From Coriobacteriales bacterium (GTDB lineage Bacteria; Actinomycetota; Coriobacteriia; Coriobacteriales; UBA8131), in contig JAITTM010000072.1 of NCBI GenBank assembly GCA_031286975.1, positions 1 to 12,720 on the forward strand: 12,720 bases of DNA, written 5' to 3'. The first letter of the stretch is position 1; each line of letters starts with the position of its first letter. The notes beneath the pieces were generated by a model. It was not told the origin of the DNA, did not search any database, and was given only the letters and a program-made list of their open reading frames with translations. Shown here in pieces: positions 1 through 7,050 of the stretch. The translations under genes were made by a program, and so were the position numbers.

Positions 1-583
1 GTTGATGGTGGCAGTTAAAGCAGGTTTCCTCAGCCTTGGCTGTTACGGCGACACGTGCATCATGAGCTACATGACAGCTGTTGCAGGTCAGTTTGTCGTG
101 TGAGTCACTGGATGGAACAGCATGGGGATTGATGGTCTTGCCATCCTTGTCGGCAAGCATTTTGCTGTCTGCTGTGCGCTCAATCAAATCCGCTTGTTTG
201 TGACAGGTGCTGCATTGGCTGTCCACGCCTGTCAGCTTCAACTTCTTAGGAGGTCTTTTGCCATTGGCATCGGCATGGAGAGTGGTCAGTGCGTCGGTGT
301 CAGCGTGACAAGTGGCGCAGTTTGCGGCGGCACTGATTGTGTGAAAGCCAGCAAGGGCTGCGGGGTCAGCAAGTGAGGAGCTTTTGTTGGCATGGCAGAT
401 TGAACAGTCGCTGTCAGGTGTCCACGTAACGACCTGCGTTCCGTCGGTCGAAGCCGACGGGGTATCAGTGGCAGGCATAGTGGTTGTTGGTGCGCAGGCA
501 GCCAGTAGGGTTACGATGGCACAGACAACGGCTAAGATGATGAAGCGCTGTGGATGCTTACTGTTTATGGAGTGAGTTTCCAT
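1..583 (-). CDS. Multiheme cytochrome c lipoprotein, at least five hemes (partial, C-terminus off the left edge)
   Basis: My own minus-strand translation gives 194 residues before the window ends, with no stop. Seen: a hydrophobic N-terminal segment (about residues 13-29) ending in the lipobox LAAC with Cys30, so a lipoprotein held outside the cytoplasmic membrane. Five heme-binding CxxCH motifs start at Cys60, Cys89, Cys124, Cys167 and Cys188, with further His residues able to act as distal ligands. Start ATG is preceded by AAGAGG at a good spacing. It lies 47 bp after the flavoprotein stop on the same strand, so it is probably co-transcribed. Inference: it carries electrons from the quinone pool or a membrane quinol oxidase to the flavoprotein, as the heme domain does in the Shewanella Fcc3 fumarate reductase, here as a separate polypeptide. 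More hemes may lie beyond the edge. Similar cytochrome-flavoprotein pairs, such as Cgr1/Cgr2, are known in Eggerthella. Confidence 0.9.
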   Translation of the reverse strand, partial: METHSINSKHPQRFIILAVVCAIVTLLAACAPTTTMPATDTPSASTDGTQVVTWTPDSDCSICHANKSSSLADPAALAGFHTISAAANCATCHADTDALTTLHADANGKRPPKKLKLTGVDSQCSTCHKQADLIERTADSKMLADKDGKTINPHAVPSSDSHDKLTCNSCHVAHDARVAVTAKAEETCFNCHHQ

Positions 584-630
584 GACGTACCTCTTCAAGG
601 TCAGGGTTTGGGCGTGGCACTGCAGACGGA

Positions 631-2331
631 CTACTTGGCATCCCAAGGGGTCAGCGAGGCGGCGTGACGTGCAGCTGCGCGGCCGGAGGCGATTGCGTCT
701 GACACGTTACCGCCACCGTTGTACATATAGGAGTAGATAGCACCAAACTCGCCCGCACCATAGAGGCGATCGATGACAACGTCGTCATTACCGAGCACTT
801 GGCCAAACTTGTTGCGCTTGGGGCCTCCTTGCGTATTGAGGATGCTGCCGGGCAGAGGTGTCGCGTAGTACGGAGGCAAGACAGGCGTGATGGCAAAGGG
901 AGCAACGGCCTCGACGGGCTCTCCGTCAGCTGACTGAACCGTGTCTGTGCCCATGCCACTCGTAGCATCGTAGACCACCTCGCCGCGACGCCAATCAGGG
1001 TCATGACCGCTGGCAACGTAGCCGTTGTAGGCTTCAAGGGTCTTCTCGAGCGTTGCAAGCGGCACGTTGATGAGCTCGGCGAGCTCCTTGATGGTGTCAG
1101 CCTTGACGATGACGCCAGCATCAAAAAATCCCTGATTGTCAGTGGCGATGATGGTGCCGTGGGTGGACGGCCAGCCAACAAGCGACTCGATTTGGGAGCT
1201 GATGGGCACATTGGTAAAGAAGGTTTCATCAAAGACAGCCCATGCGTTTTCGGGGGTGGGCAGGTCAACAAAGACGCCGCCGCTGAGGACTTTACCATGA
1301 CGGTTGATCATGCTTGTCTCCTCATACATAAAGCGCTTGCCGTCGTGGCCGATGAAGAGATAGCTGTGCAGCGGCAACTTGGAATAGCCGAGCGAGGTTG
1401 AATTGACGCCCACATCGAGGCCCTGACCCCACGTAGCCAGTGCGGAGCCAGCGGCATTGTTCATGTGCCAGAGCTTTGCGCCAAAGGGCTCGACCATCTT
1501 AAAACCGTCGCCTCGGTTGTAAGGTGTGCCCAGAGGGTGTTTGCTTTGGCCAACCCCAAGATAGTCCTTGCACATATCGGGGTTGTTCTCAAAACCGCCA
1601 CAGCAGAGCACGATGCCTTTGCGCGCCTTAATGGAGATTGTGGTGCCGTCTTGGTCTGCGCGCAGACCAAGAGCTTCGTTAGTCATAGGGTTGCGGTACA
1701 GTTCAAGGCCGCGGGTGTCATGAAGAACCTTATAGCCCAGCTCTTCTTGGAGGTCTTTCATGGCATTCCAGAGGGAGTTTTTGCCCATGATGCCGTCGGC
1801 ACAGTAGGTGCGCACAAACTCAGAGCCTTCGATTTCAGGAAACTCAGGCGAATAGGCATTCATTTGAACGAGCTCGATGCCGAGGCCTTCAAGCCACTCT
1901 TTATTCTCGCAGAGGTTTTCAGCCCAACCTTGGATGAGTTCCTTTTCAACCGTGTGAGCGCCGTTGAGGGCGGTTTGGTAGGTCACTGCGCCGTCTACGC
2001 TTTCGGGTATAAGCAGCAGGTTGGCTGATACACGGGTGTTGCCGCCTTCGCCTTCTTTGGGAGCGGCTTCGATGACGATAAATTCACCGAGGTTTTCGGT
2101 GGCCAATGCGGTTGCGGCTGCAATGCCGGCACCGCCAAAGCCAACGATCAAGACATCGGTTTCATAGTCCCAGATCTCGGGCAGATAGTCCAGATTTGCG
2201 TTGCGTGCGGTGGCGTCAGCTGCGGTTTCAGTTGCGCATCCGGCAAGGCCGACGACTGCGGCACCTGCGGCAAAGATACCAGCTCCCTGCAAAAAGCTTC
2301 TCCGCGATAATGTCTCCTTTTGCTTCCCCAT
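631..2331 (-). CDS. Tat-exported FAD-dependent reductase of the fumarate reductase flavoprotein family, substrate unknown
   Basis: 566 residues. Twin-arginine signal SRRSFL (9-14), a hydrophobic stretch, then the lipobox LAGC (Cys32), so probably a Tat-exported lipoprotein. FAD-binding Rossmann motif GFGGAG (64-69) with acidic residue Glu88 at the end of the second strand; GGNTRVSANL (96-105) matches the family's flavin-contacting GGN segment; DGKRF (330-334) and the C-terminal LYGAGEFG (523-530) followed by YNGGGN (537-542) complete the FAD domain. Length suits a soluble flavoprotein subunit without its own heme domain. Compared from memory with Shewanella Fcc3, the carboxylate-binding Arg of the GANRLGGN segment is replaced by Asn538, the HHTMGG histidine by Asn499, and the catalytic Arg position by Met341, with Arg344-His345 close by. 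So it is probably not a fumarate reductase; the ending resembles Cgr2-type and ketosteroid dehydrogenase-type proteins. RBS AAAGGAG lies 5 bp before the ATG. Electrons would come from the downstream cytochrome. Confidence 0.88.
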   Translation of the reverse strand: MGKQKETLSRRSFLQGAGIFAAGAAVVGLAGCATETAADATARNANLDYLPEIWDYETDVLIVGFGGAGIAAATALATENLGEFIVIEAAPKEGEGGNTRVSANLLLIPESVDGAVTYQTALNGAHTVEKELIQGWAENLCENKEWLEGLGIELVQMNAYSPEFPEIEGSEFVRTYCADGIMGKNSLWNAMKDLQEELGYKVLHDTRGLELYRNPMTNEALGLRADQDGTTISIKARKGIVLCCGGFENNPDMCKDYLGVGQSKHPLGTPYNRGDGFKMVEPFGAKLWHMNNAAGSALATWGQGLDVGVNSTSLGYSKLPLHSYLFIGHDGKRFMYEETSMINRHGKVLSGGVFVDLPTPENAWAVFDETFFTNVPISSQIESLVGWPSTHGTIIATDNQGFFDAGVIVKADTIKELAELINVPLATLEKTLEAYNGYVASGHDPDWRRGEVVYDATSGMGTDTVQSADGEPVEAVAPFAITPVLPPYYATPLPGSILNTQGGPKRNKFGQVLGNDDVVIDRLYGAGEFGAIYSYMYNGGGNVSDAIASGRAAARHAASLTPWDAK

Positions 2332-2557
2332 GATGTCTCCTTTCAGGTGGTTGCGGACTTCTTGTCCGTGAGATTATTCAACCAAACCGCGAGGGTGGGC
2401 GTCACACCCAAAAGTGTGCGAAATGTCCCCACTTTAGTGGGGTATCAGTTTTGCCTTAAAGCAGGTATGCTTGAAACCGCAGGAAAATCCCTGTGGGGGA
2501 GCAACCTGTTGCACGCAAACGCGACCAACTCTTAGGGGAGAAGGGCGGGGTTGTTCG
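2332..2557. promoter_or_regulatory. Divergent regulatory region between reductase operon and two-component genes
   Basis: 226 bp without a gene, reading outward in both directions. Three inverted repeats are visible: CGGAC-N5-GTCCG at 2354-2368, CACAC-N6-GTGTG at 2403-2418, and the perfect CCCCACT-TT-AGTGGGG at 2427-2442. On the minus strand AATAAT (2378 to 2373) could be a -10 element for the reductase, but no credible -35 precedes it. On the plus strand only a weak TATGCT (2466-2471) is seen. Promoters lacking a -35 fit activator dependence. The promoter calls are weak; the repeats are read directly. Confidence 0.55.
2427..2442. promoter_or_regulatory. Perfect 7-2-7 inverted repeat, candidate NarL-type operator
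   Basis: CCCCACT, two bases, AGTGGGG: seven-base arms with perfect symmetry and a two-base centre. NarL/NarP-type regulators are known to bind heptamers arranged tail-to-tail with two bases between (7-2-7). The heptamer here differs from the E. coli consensus, sharing only C3, C4, C6 and T7. The regulator encoded at 3732-4361 has the matching type of DNA-binding domain. That it binds here is inference. Confidence 0.5.
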
Positions 2558-3739
2558 ATGGCAGAAAGCGCCTTCGTCCGTGACGACGGAGAGCAGGTCA
2601 CGCAAGAGATTTATGAGAATTCTGGCCTTGCCGCTTCGGTTGCGACCGAGGTGCAGAGCGTCTTTTCTTCCTTTGATGAGGACATCATTGCGCAAAGCAT
2701 CGTCCAATGTGCCTATAGACTGCTGGGTGCCAACTCATCGACACTGACCGAACGCCGGGGCGAGTGGTTCTATAGCCGAGCGACCTGCTATCAGGGTGCC
2801 GTGTATCCCGAGCAGAAAGGTCGCCAAATACCCCAGACCTCGATTTCAACCCTTATTGCACAGACAGGCAAACCCGTCTATTGGTCAACTGGTGGCAAGA
2901 ATCAACTGACTGAATGGTTGTCATGGCCCAATTTCTTTGGGGTTCCCGTGTTTGATGATGACGATGAGCTGGTGGGCTCTTTGGTTGTTAGTTACAAGGA
3001 GCCACCCGAGTCACTTGCCGACCGCGTCTTTATTCTCGAGGTCCTTGCTGCAGCCTGGTATAAGGCTCATAAGAACGCATGCACGTACAGAGCTTCGCTG
3101 AGAAAGGGGCGTATTATCGAGCAAGAGCGCATTGCGCAAGAATTGCATGAAACCGCCGCGCAAAATCTCTTTAGCGTTGGGATGAAAGTAACCAGTCTTT
3201 TGCAGCGGGACGATCTCAGCTCGGATTTGCATACACAATTGGCTGATTTGGCTTCCATGGTCAATACGGCCAATGCGAATCTGCGTGCTGTTGCCTTTGC
3301 TGATGTGGAAGAAGAGCACCAGGTTAGTCCTGTACTCGAACTCATCGACGAAGAGATCACGGCGCATCTTGCCCTTGGTGGTGTCAAGGTGACGCCTATC
3401 ACGTCGGCGCCCATAGAGCCCACGCCTGAAATCTACTCTGTTATCAAGATATTCATCCATGAAGCCCTGCTCAATATCCGCAAACATGCTCACGCCTCTA
3501 TGGCCACACTCAGTTATTCGCTTTGGGATGGCACCATCCACCTGTCCGTTCAAGATGACGGCGTTGGGGCAGCGGCTGTTCTGGAAGACCAGGGGGAGCC
3601 CGGCTTGCACTTCGGTCTTGAGAACCTGCACCGATTGGTTGCGGCGCTGGGTGGTACCTTCAGCATCCAGAGCACCGAGGAGGGCTATGGCACCGCCTTG
3701 ATTGCGCGTATACCGCTGAAGGGTGGTCGCGATGCCTAA
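2558..3739 (+). CDS. Soluble NarL-partner histidine kinase (HisKA_3 / HATPase_c) with GAF-like sensor
   Basis: 393 residues from ATG 2558. An in-frame TTG at 2471 would add 29 residues but has no good ribosome site, whereas GGGCGGGG lies 7 bp before the ATG. Residues about 25-165 look like a GAF-type sensor domain, recognised by length and layout rather than a signature. The dimerisation H-box ERIAQELHETAAQN gives phospho-accepting His197, typical of HisKA_3. The ATPase domain follows: N-box with Glu302 and Asn306 in HEALLNIRKHA, G1 box DDGVG (333-337), and G2 region FGLENL (352-357). There is no membrane segment, so the signal is sensed in the cytoplasm; Cys51, Cys77 and Cys175 could matter if it is redox-related, but that is speculation. 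The gene overlaps the response regulator by 8 bp and is divergent from the reductase-cytochrome operon, its likely target. Confidence 0.88.
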   Translation: MAESAFVRDDGEQVTQEIYENSGLAASVATEVQSVFSSFDEDIIAQSIVQCAYRLLGANSSTLTERRGEWFYSRATCYQGAVYPEQKGRQIPQTSISTLIAQTGKPVYWSTGGKNQLTEWLSWPNFFGVPVFDDDDELVGSLVVSYKEPPESLADRVFILEVLAAAWYKAHKNACTYRASLRKGRIIEQERIAQELHETAAQNLFSVGMKVTSLLQRDDLSSDLHTQLADLASMVNTANANLRAVAFADVEEEHQVSPVLELIDEEITAHLALGGVKVTPITSAPIEPTPEIYSVIKIFIHEALLNIRKHAHASMATLSYSLWDGTIHLSVQDDGVGAAAVLEDQGEPGLHFGLENLHRLVAALGGTFSIQSTEEGYGTALIARIPLKGGRDA

Positions 3740-4361
3740 GGTGACGGTCGTGTTAATCGACGATCATATGTTGGTGCGCAAAGGGGTATGCTCGATACTT
3801 GATACGACCGACGATATTGAAGTTGTTGGTGAGACCGATGACGGAGAACAAGCACTTGAACTTATCCGCATCATGAAACCCGATGTAGTGGTGCTGGATT
3901 TGCAGATACCTGGGTCGAGTGGGGCGGAGTTGTGCTGGAAGATCGCACAGCTGAGCCCGCAGACGGCAGTTTTGATTCTGAGTGCGTTTTTAAACCCGCT
4001 GCTGCTGAAGACCTGTTTGGCGGCAGGTGCGCGTGGGTATGTGCTGAAAAACGCTGAAAACCTTGATATCGTATCAGCCATCCGCTCTGTGGCAAGTGGC
4101 GGAACGGTCTTCGATCAGCGAGTACAGGGCCTCGAACAAGAGCTATTCGGCAATGCACGCTCGCTGTTTGAGACCCTGACCCCGCGTGAGCTACAGCTGG
4201 TATCATTGTTGGGCAAAGGCCTGACCAATGCCGAGATATCAAGCAAACTCAATATAACATTGAATACGACCAAGGGTCACATTAAAGAAATCATGCTAAA
4301 ATTTGATTGCCGTAACCGTGTTGAGATAGTGATCAAGGCTCGCGAGGAGAATTTGATTTAG
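3732..4361 (+). CDS. NarL/FixJ-family response regulator (REC + LuxR-type HTH)
   Basis: 209 residues from ATG 3732, which has AAGGG 8 bp upstream; a GTG at 3723 is in frame but less well placed. The gene overlaps the last 8 bases of the kinase gene, so the pair is translationally coupled. Receiver domain (about 1-120): acidic pocket Asp10-Asp11, phospho-acceptor Asp56 in VVLDLQIPG, conserved Ser84, and Lys106 in YVLKNAE. LuxR/NarL helix-turn-helix at about 149-191, starting LTPRELQLVSLL. Length is standard for the family. It would be phosphorylated by the preceding kinase and bind DNA as a dimer; the 7-2-7 inverted repeat upstream is a candidate site. Nothing looks damaged. Confidence 0.93.
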   Translation: MPKVTVVLIDDHMLVRKGVCSILDTTDDIEVVGETDDGEQALELIRIMKPDVVVLDLQIPGSSGAELCWKIAQLSPQTAVLILSAFLNPLLLKTCLAAGARGYVLKNAENLDIVSAIRSVASGGTVFDQRVQGLEQELFGNARSLFETLTPRELQLVSLLGKGLTNAEISSKLNITLNTTKGHIKEIMLKFDCRNRVEIVIKAREENLI

Positions 4362-4384
4362 CGCTTGATGATGCTGAGCTGTTA

Positions 4385-4444
4385 GGGGCGAACGCTCTCA
4401 GTTCATGTTGCCCCGAGGGTGTCTCCCCAGACGCACGCAGGGGC
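4385..4444. other. Alternating GGGGC / GCCCC / GGGGC inverted repeats in the leader of the CDGSH gene
   Basis: In the 188 bp between the response regulator and the iron-sulfur gene, GGGGC (4385-4389), GCCCC (4410-4414) and GGGGC (4440-4444) could form two mutually exclusive 5-bp stems. The second can be extended by CATG pairing with CATG across a two-base bulge. The stems are short and no T-run follows, so this may be chance in GC-rich DNA. I see no clear promoter in this gap. Confidence 0.2.
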
Positions 4445-4549
4445 ATGGTTAACGCGGCAGCGCAAGAGGCATCAGAGGCTCCACGCACGAGATGGGTGCC
4501 GCAGCAGACAGCCCACAACAGGCAGTCAATGAGCAAAGGGGTGAGGTTC

Positions 4550-5233
4550 ATGAGTGAGAAGAAGATAACGATCGTCAAGGATGGCCCGTATCTGGTATCC
4601 GGTGGCATTCCTCTTACGGAGAAGATTATGGTCTCCGAGGGTCACCACCGCGCCTACAAAGACGGCACGATTCTTGCCCAAGGGGAGAACTACGCGCTCT
4701 GCCGTTGCGGGCAGACGCAGACACCGCCCTTCTGCGACGGGCATCACCTGCAGGCGAACTTCGAGGGCACCGAGGTAGCGAGCACCCAGCCCTTCGACGA
4801 GCGGGTCGAGGTGTTTGAGGGTGCCACGCTCGACCTTTATGACGACAGCCGTTGCGCCTTTGCCCGCTTCTGCCATCAGGAGGACGGCGAGGTCTGGACA
4901 CTTACCGAGGAATCCGGTGATCCCCATCTGCGCGCAGAAGCCATCAAGGCATCCACCGACTGCCCCGCGGGGCGCTTGGTCCATCACGACAAAGAGGGCA
5001 ACTATGCCCCCATCGAGCCGCAGCTTGACCCCGAGATATCTGTGCTGCAAGATCCCGAGCGTGAGGTGAGCGGGCCGCTGTTTGTCAAAGGTGGGGTGCC
5101 CCTGAGCTCCGCTGAGGGCAAGACCTACGAGCTGCGCAACCGCTATGCTCTCTGCCGCTGTGGCAACTCAGGCAACAAGCCCTTCTGCGATGCCATGCAC
5201 GTAAGCGTTGGCTTTGTGGATGGTCTGGAGTAG
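4550..5233 (+). CDS. Iron-sulfur protein with CDGSH, ferredoxin-like and CDGSH domains
   Basis: 227 residues from ATG 4550, with AGGGG 8 bp upstream; an upstream in-frame GTG (4445) would add 35 low-complexity residues and lacks a ribosome site. First CDGSH domain: ligands Cys51, Cys53, Cys62, His66 in the pattern CxCx8Cx3H, with PPFCDG before the His. Second copy near the C-terminus: Cys202, Cys204, Cys213, His217, with PFCDAMH where Gly-Ser is usual. Each is preceded by a matching GPYLVSGGIPL / GPLFVKGGVPL type strand. Between them (about 86-145) a segment with Cys102, Cys108 and Cys138 resembles the divergent single-cluster 4Fe-4S domain often found with CDGSH (Fer4_19). The protein has no signal peptide or membrane helix, so it is cytoplasmic. 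Role unknown: CDGSH domains hold labile 2Fe-2S clusters used for electron or cluster transfer. It is not clearly in an operon with the regulator 188 bp upstream. Confidence 0.87.
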   Translation: MSEKKITIVKDGPYLVSGGIPLTEKIMVSEGHHRAYKDGTILAQGENYALCRCGQTQTPPFCDGHHLQANFEGTEVASTQPFDERVEVFEGATLDLYDDSRCAFARFCHQEDGEVWTLTEESGDPHLRAEAIKASTDCPAGRLVHHDKEGNYAPIEPQLDPEISVLQDPEREVSGPLFVKGGVPLSSAEGKTYELRNRYALCRCGNSGNKPFCDAMHVSVGFVDGLE

Positions 5234-5258
5234 TGCTCGGTAGGAGTAGTGCTCGGTA
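5227..5258 (+). repeat. Exact 16-bp tandem duplication across the CDGSH stop codon
   Basis: The 16 bases at 5227-5242 (GGAGTAGTGCTCGGTA) are repeated exactly at 5243-5258. The first copy contains the gene's final Glu codon and TAG stop; the second recreates the same GAG-TAG just downstream. It looks like a recent slippage duplication in the gap between two convergent genes. Confidence 0.85.
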
Positions 5259-5297
5259 ACAGCTAAAGATGCACAGACCACCAGTCATTCGATCCAG

Positions 5298-6869
5298 TCA
5301 GTCGATCTCGGCGCGCTTGCTTTCTACCAGTTCGATGAGTTCCTGGCGCGAGTGTACGTCGAGCTTGGCGTATACGTTATGCGTGTGTGTTCGCGCGGTG
5401 TTAAGCGAGATGCTCAGACGCTTGGCGATGTTCTCACTGCCGCGTCCCAAAGCCAGTTGCTCAAAGACGTCCTGCTCACGGGCGGACAGGCGAGCCTCAG
5501 CCGCCACCTGCTTGCAGGCAGTCAGATAGGGGCGATTGGGGTTGCGCTGGTCTTCTCCCTCGTCCTTTTCAGTTGAACCTTCAAGGGGAATCTCGTCCAA
5601 GATGAGCTCAAGTTCAGAGATGGGGCTGAAAAGACGGGCAAAGTCCTTCTCGGAGAAGATCAGCGTTGCGCTCACCAGAATGAGTAGGGCAAAGACCACG
5701 TAGACAAAGGTATCCCAACCCTGTGCCATGAGCAGCGGCATGATTCGCACGCCCAGAAACCAACCCAGCGTCGTGCCTGCCATGAATACGCCGCGCCCAA
5801 AGCCAAATATGATCGGAGCGGGCAGCTTCTTCTGGTACATGATGAAGGCAAAAAGGCACCAGGTGATAAAGTCGAACACTTTTGAGAAGAAGGCGATCAA
5901 CGTGCCCAGTGGCCCGCTTACCAGGTCGAGCAGCGGCATGACCACCACAGCAACGGCGATGAGCACCATGATGAGCAGATAGAGTTTGCCAAAGTCGATG
6001 TGCCGGATTGCCCTGATCGCCAGGAAGAAGAATACAACGGAGACAATCACGCGCAACAGCATGAGCGTATTGCTGTCATTCAGGATGCTGCTGGGAGGGC
6101 TGAGCGAGATGCTGAGTCCATTGATCGTCGAGGTGGCGATGGTGAAAACCAGGATGGCAAAGAGGAACTTCCAGTACACCGGAGGAAGCGCCCTGCTGTT
6201 GTGTTGGCTGCCCATGCGCGCAGCTCGCGCGTCCGCATTGCCTTCGGCGGCTGCTTTTGTCGGCTTGAGCGAGACAAGGAGTGCAAGCACGACGGGCAGA
6301 CCGACCAGTGCCAGTATGCCCCCCAGTGACGGACCGCCAACAATGGGGAAGTACACCTCGTTGCCAATGACGAAGAAGTAGAGGATAACGACGGTGATCT
6401 GCGAGAGCGATGCGTAGAGCAGCGCCTTTTGTGGTGTGAGTTCGCCATAGAGCTGTCCGCATTTCAGGGCGAGAAAGCCGGTGCCGATGCCGGTTACCGT
6501 GTCGCCAATCCAGAAGAGCGGCACAATGGCGGTATAGTAAGGCCCCGACAAGATGATGCACAGCGCGCCCAGAGCGGCAAAGATGCCAGCACCCAAAAGA
6601 CAGGCGCGTGATTGCAAGATGAACTCATACGGGCGGTGAAAGAAGGGCGCAAGCAGAAGTACGACGGCACAGGCTCCGGTCGAGATAAGGAACATGGTCG
6701 CAAGATTCGTGCCGTCCATCTCGACATCGGAAAGCCAGACGGCGCCACTGTAGGCAAGAAGTGCCCACGCGAGCCAAACACCCAGACCCAGATAGGGCAG
6801 ACCCGGCCAAAGGGTGACCAGGTCATCAAAAAACGAGTGTTTTGTCGACCGAGCGGTCCGCTTTGTCAT
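5298..6869 (-). CDS. Membrane-anchored LuxR-type transcriptional regulator with about 12 transmembrane helices
   Basis: 523 residues; ATG preceded by GGGGAGG at close spacing. Residues about 20-405 consist of repeated hydrophobic segments, about 12 helices, in two halves separated by a charged loop near 200-228, like an MFS-type fold without recognisable transporter motifs. After an acidic linker (about 415-445) comes a LuxR-type helix-turn-helix at 461-505 ([20 protein letters not shown], then [20 protein letters not shown]). Known: Eggerthella and relatives carry many such proteins, often beside enzymes for a particular metabolite, and they are thought to act as membrane sensors controlling those genes. 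Here it is convergent with the iron-sulfur gene and divergent from guaB, so its target is not obvious from position. It could regulate itself, the iron-sulfur gene, or something distant. It is intact. Confidence 0.9.
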   Translation of the reverse strand: MTKRTARSTKHSFFDDLVTLWPGLPYLGLGVWLAWALLAYSGAVWLSDVEMDGTNLATMFLISTGACAVVLLLAPFFHRPYEFILQSRACLLGAGIFAALGALCIILSGPYYTAIVPLFWIGDTVTGIGTGFLALKCGQLYGELTPQKALLYASLSQITVVILYFFVIGNEVYFPIVGGPSLGGILALVGLPVVLALLVSLKPTKAAAEGNADARAARMGSQHNSRALPPVYWKFLFAILVFTIATSTINGLSISLSPPSSILNDSNTLMLLRVIVSVVFFFLAIRAIRHIDFGKLYLLIMVLIAVAVVVMPLLDLVSGPLGTLIAFFSKVFDFITWCLFAFIMYQKKLPAPIIFGFGRGVFMAGTTLGWFLGVRIMPLLMAQGWDTFVYVVFALLILVSATLIFSEKDFARLFSPISELELILDEIPLEGSTEKDEGEDQRNPNRPYLTACKQVAAEARLSAREQDVFEQLALGRGSENIAKRLSISLNTARTHTHNVYAKLDVHSRQELIELVESKRAEID

Positions 6870-7050
6870 TGTCCTCCCCAGAACTTATCTTCAGGCACCC
6901 ACGCAATACGCTCGAGCCCTCCTTGCCCATTATGACGCAAAACCGGCAGCAGGAGTAGTGGTGTATTTGTGGCGCACCTACCTGTGCGGCTGCGGTATTA
7001 TGGTACCACTCATGTTAGAGGGGCATATTCAGCGCAAAAGGAGTAGGGCA
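6870..7050. promoter_or_regulatory. Divergent intergenic region between the LuxR-type regulator and guaB
   Basis: 181 bp. A plus-strand TATTAT at 6996-7001 is a plausible -10 for guaB, but the only -35-like element, TTGTGG at 6968-6973, is 22 bp away and too far. The 8-bp palindrome TGGTACCA overlaps just downstream. AAAGGAG (7037-7043) with a 7-base spacer is a strong ribosome site and fixes the guaB start at 7051. No purine riboswitch fold was recognised. Confidence 0.35.

Noticed and set aside
122..575. Two small plus-strand open frames (122-376 and 384-575)
   Set aside because: Both are antisense to the cytochrome gene, whose five CxxCH motifs make the minus strand the coding one.
2471..2557. 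Upstream TTG start for the histidine kinase
   Set aside because: No good ribosome site; the added residues are unlike any domain; ATG 2558 has a better site.
6814..7050. Longer N-terminus for IMP dehydrogenase
   Set aside because: The extension would run through the divergent regulator's start and the promoter region. The strong ribosome site and the family's normal N-terminus begin at 7051.
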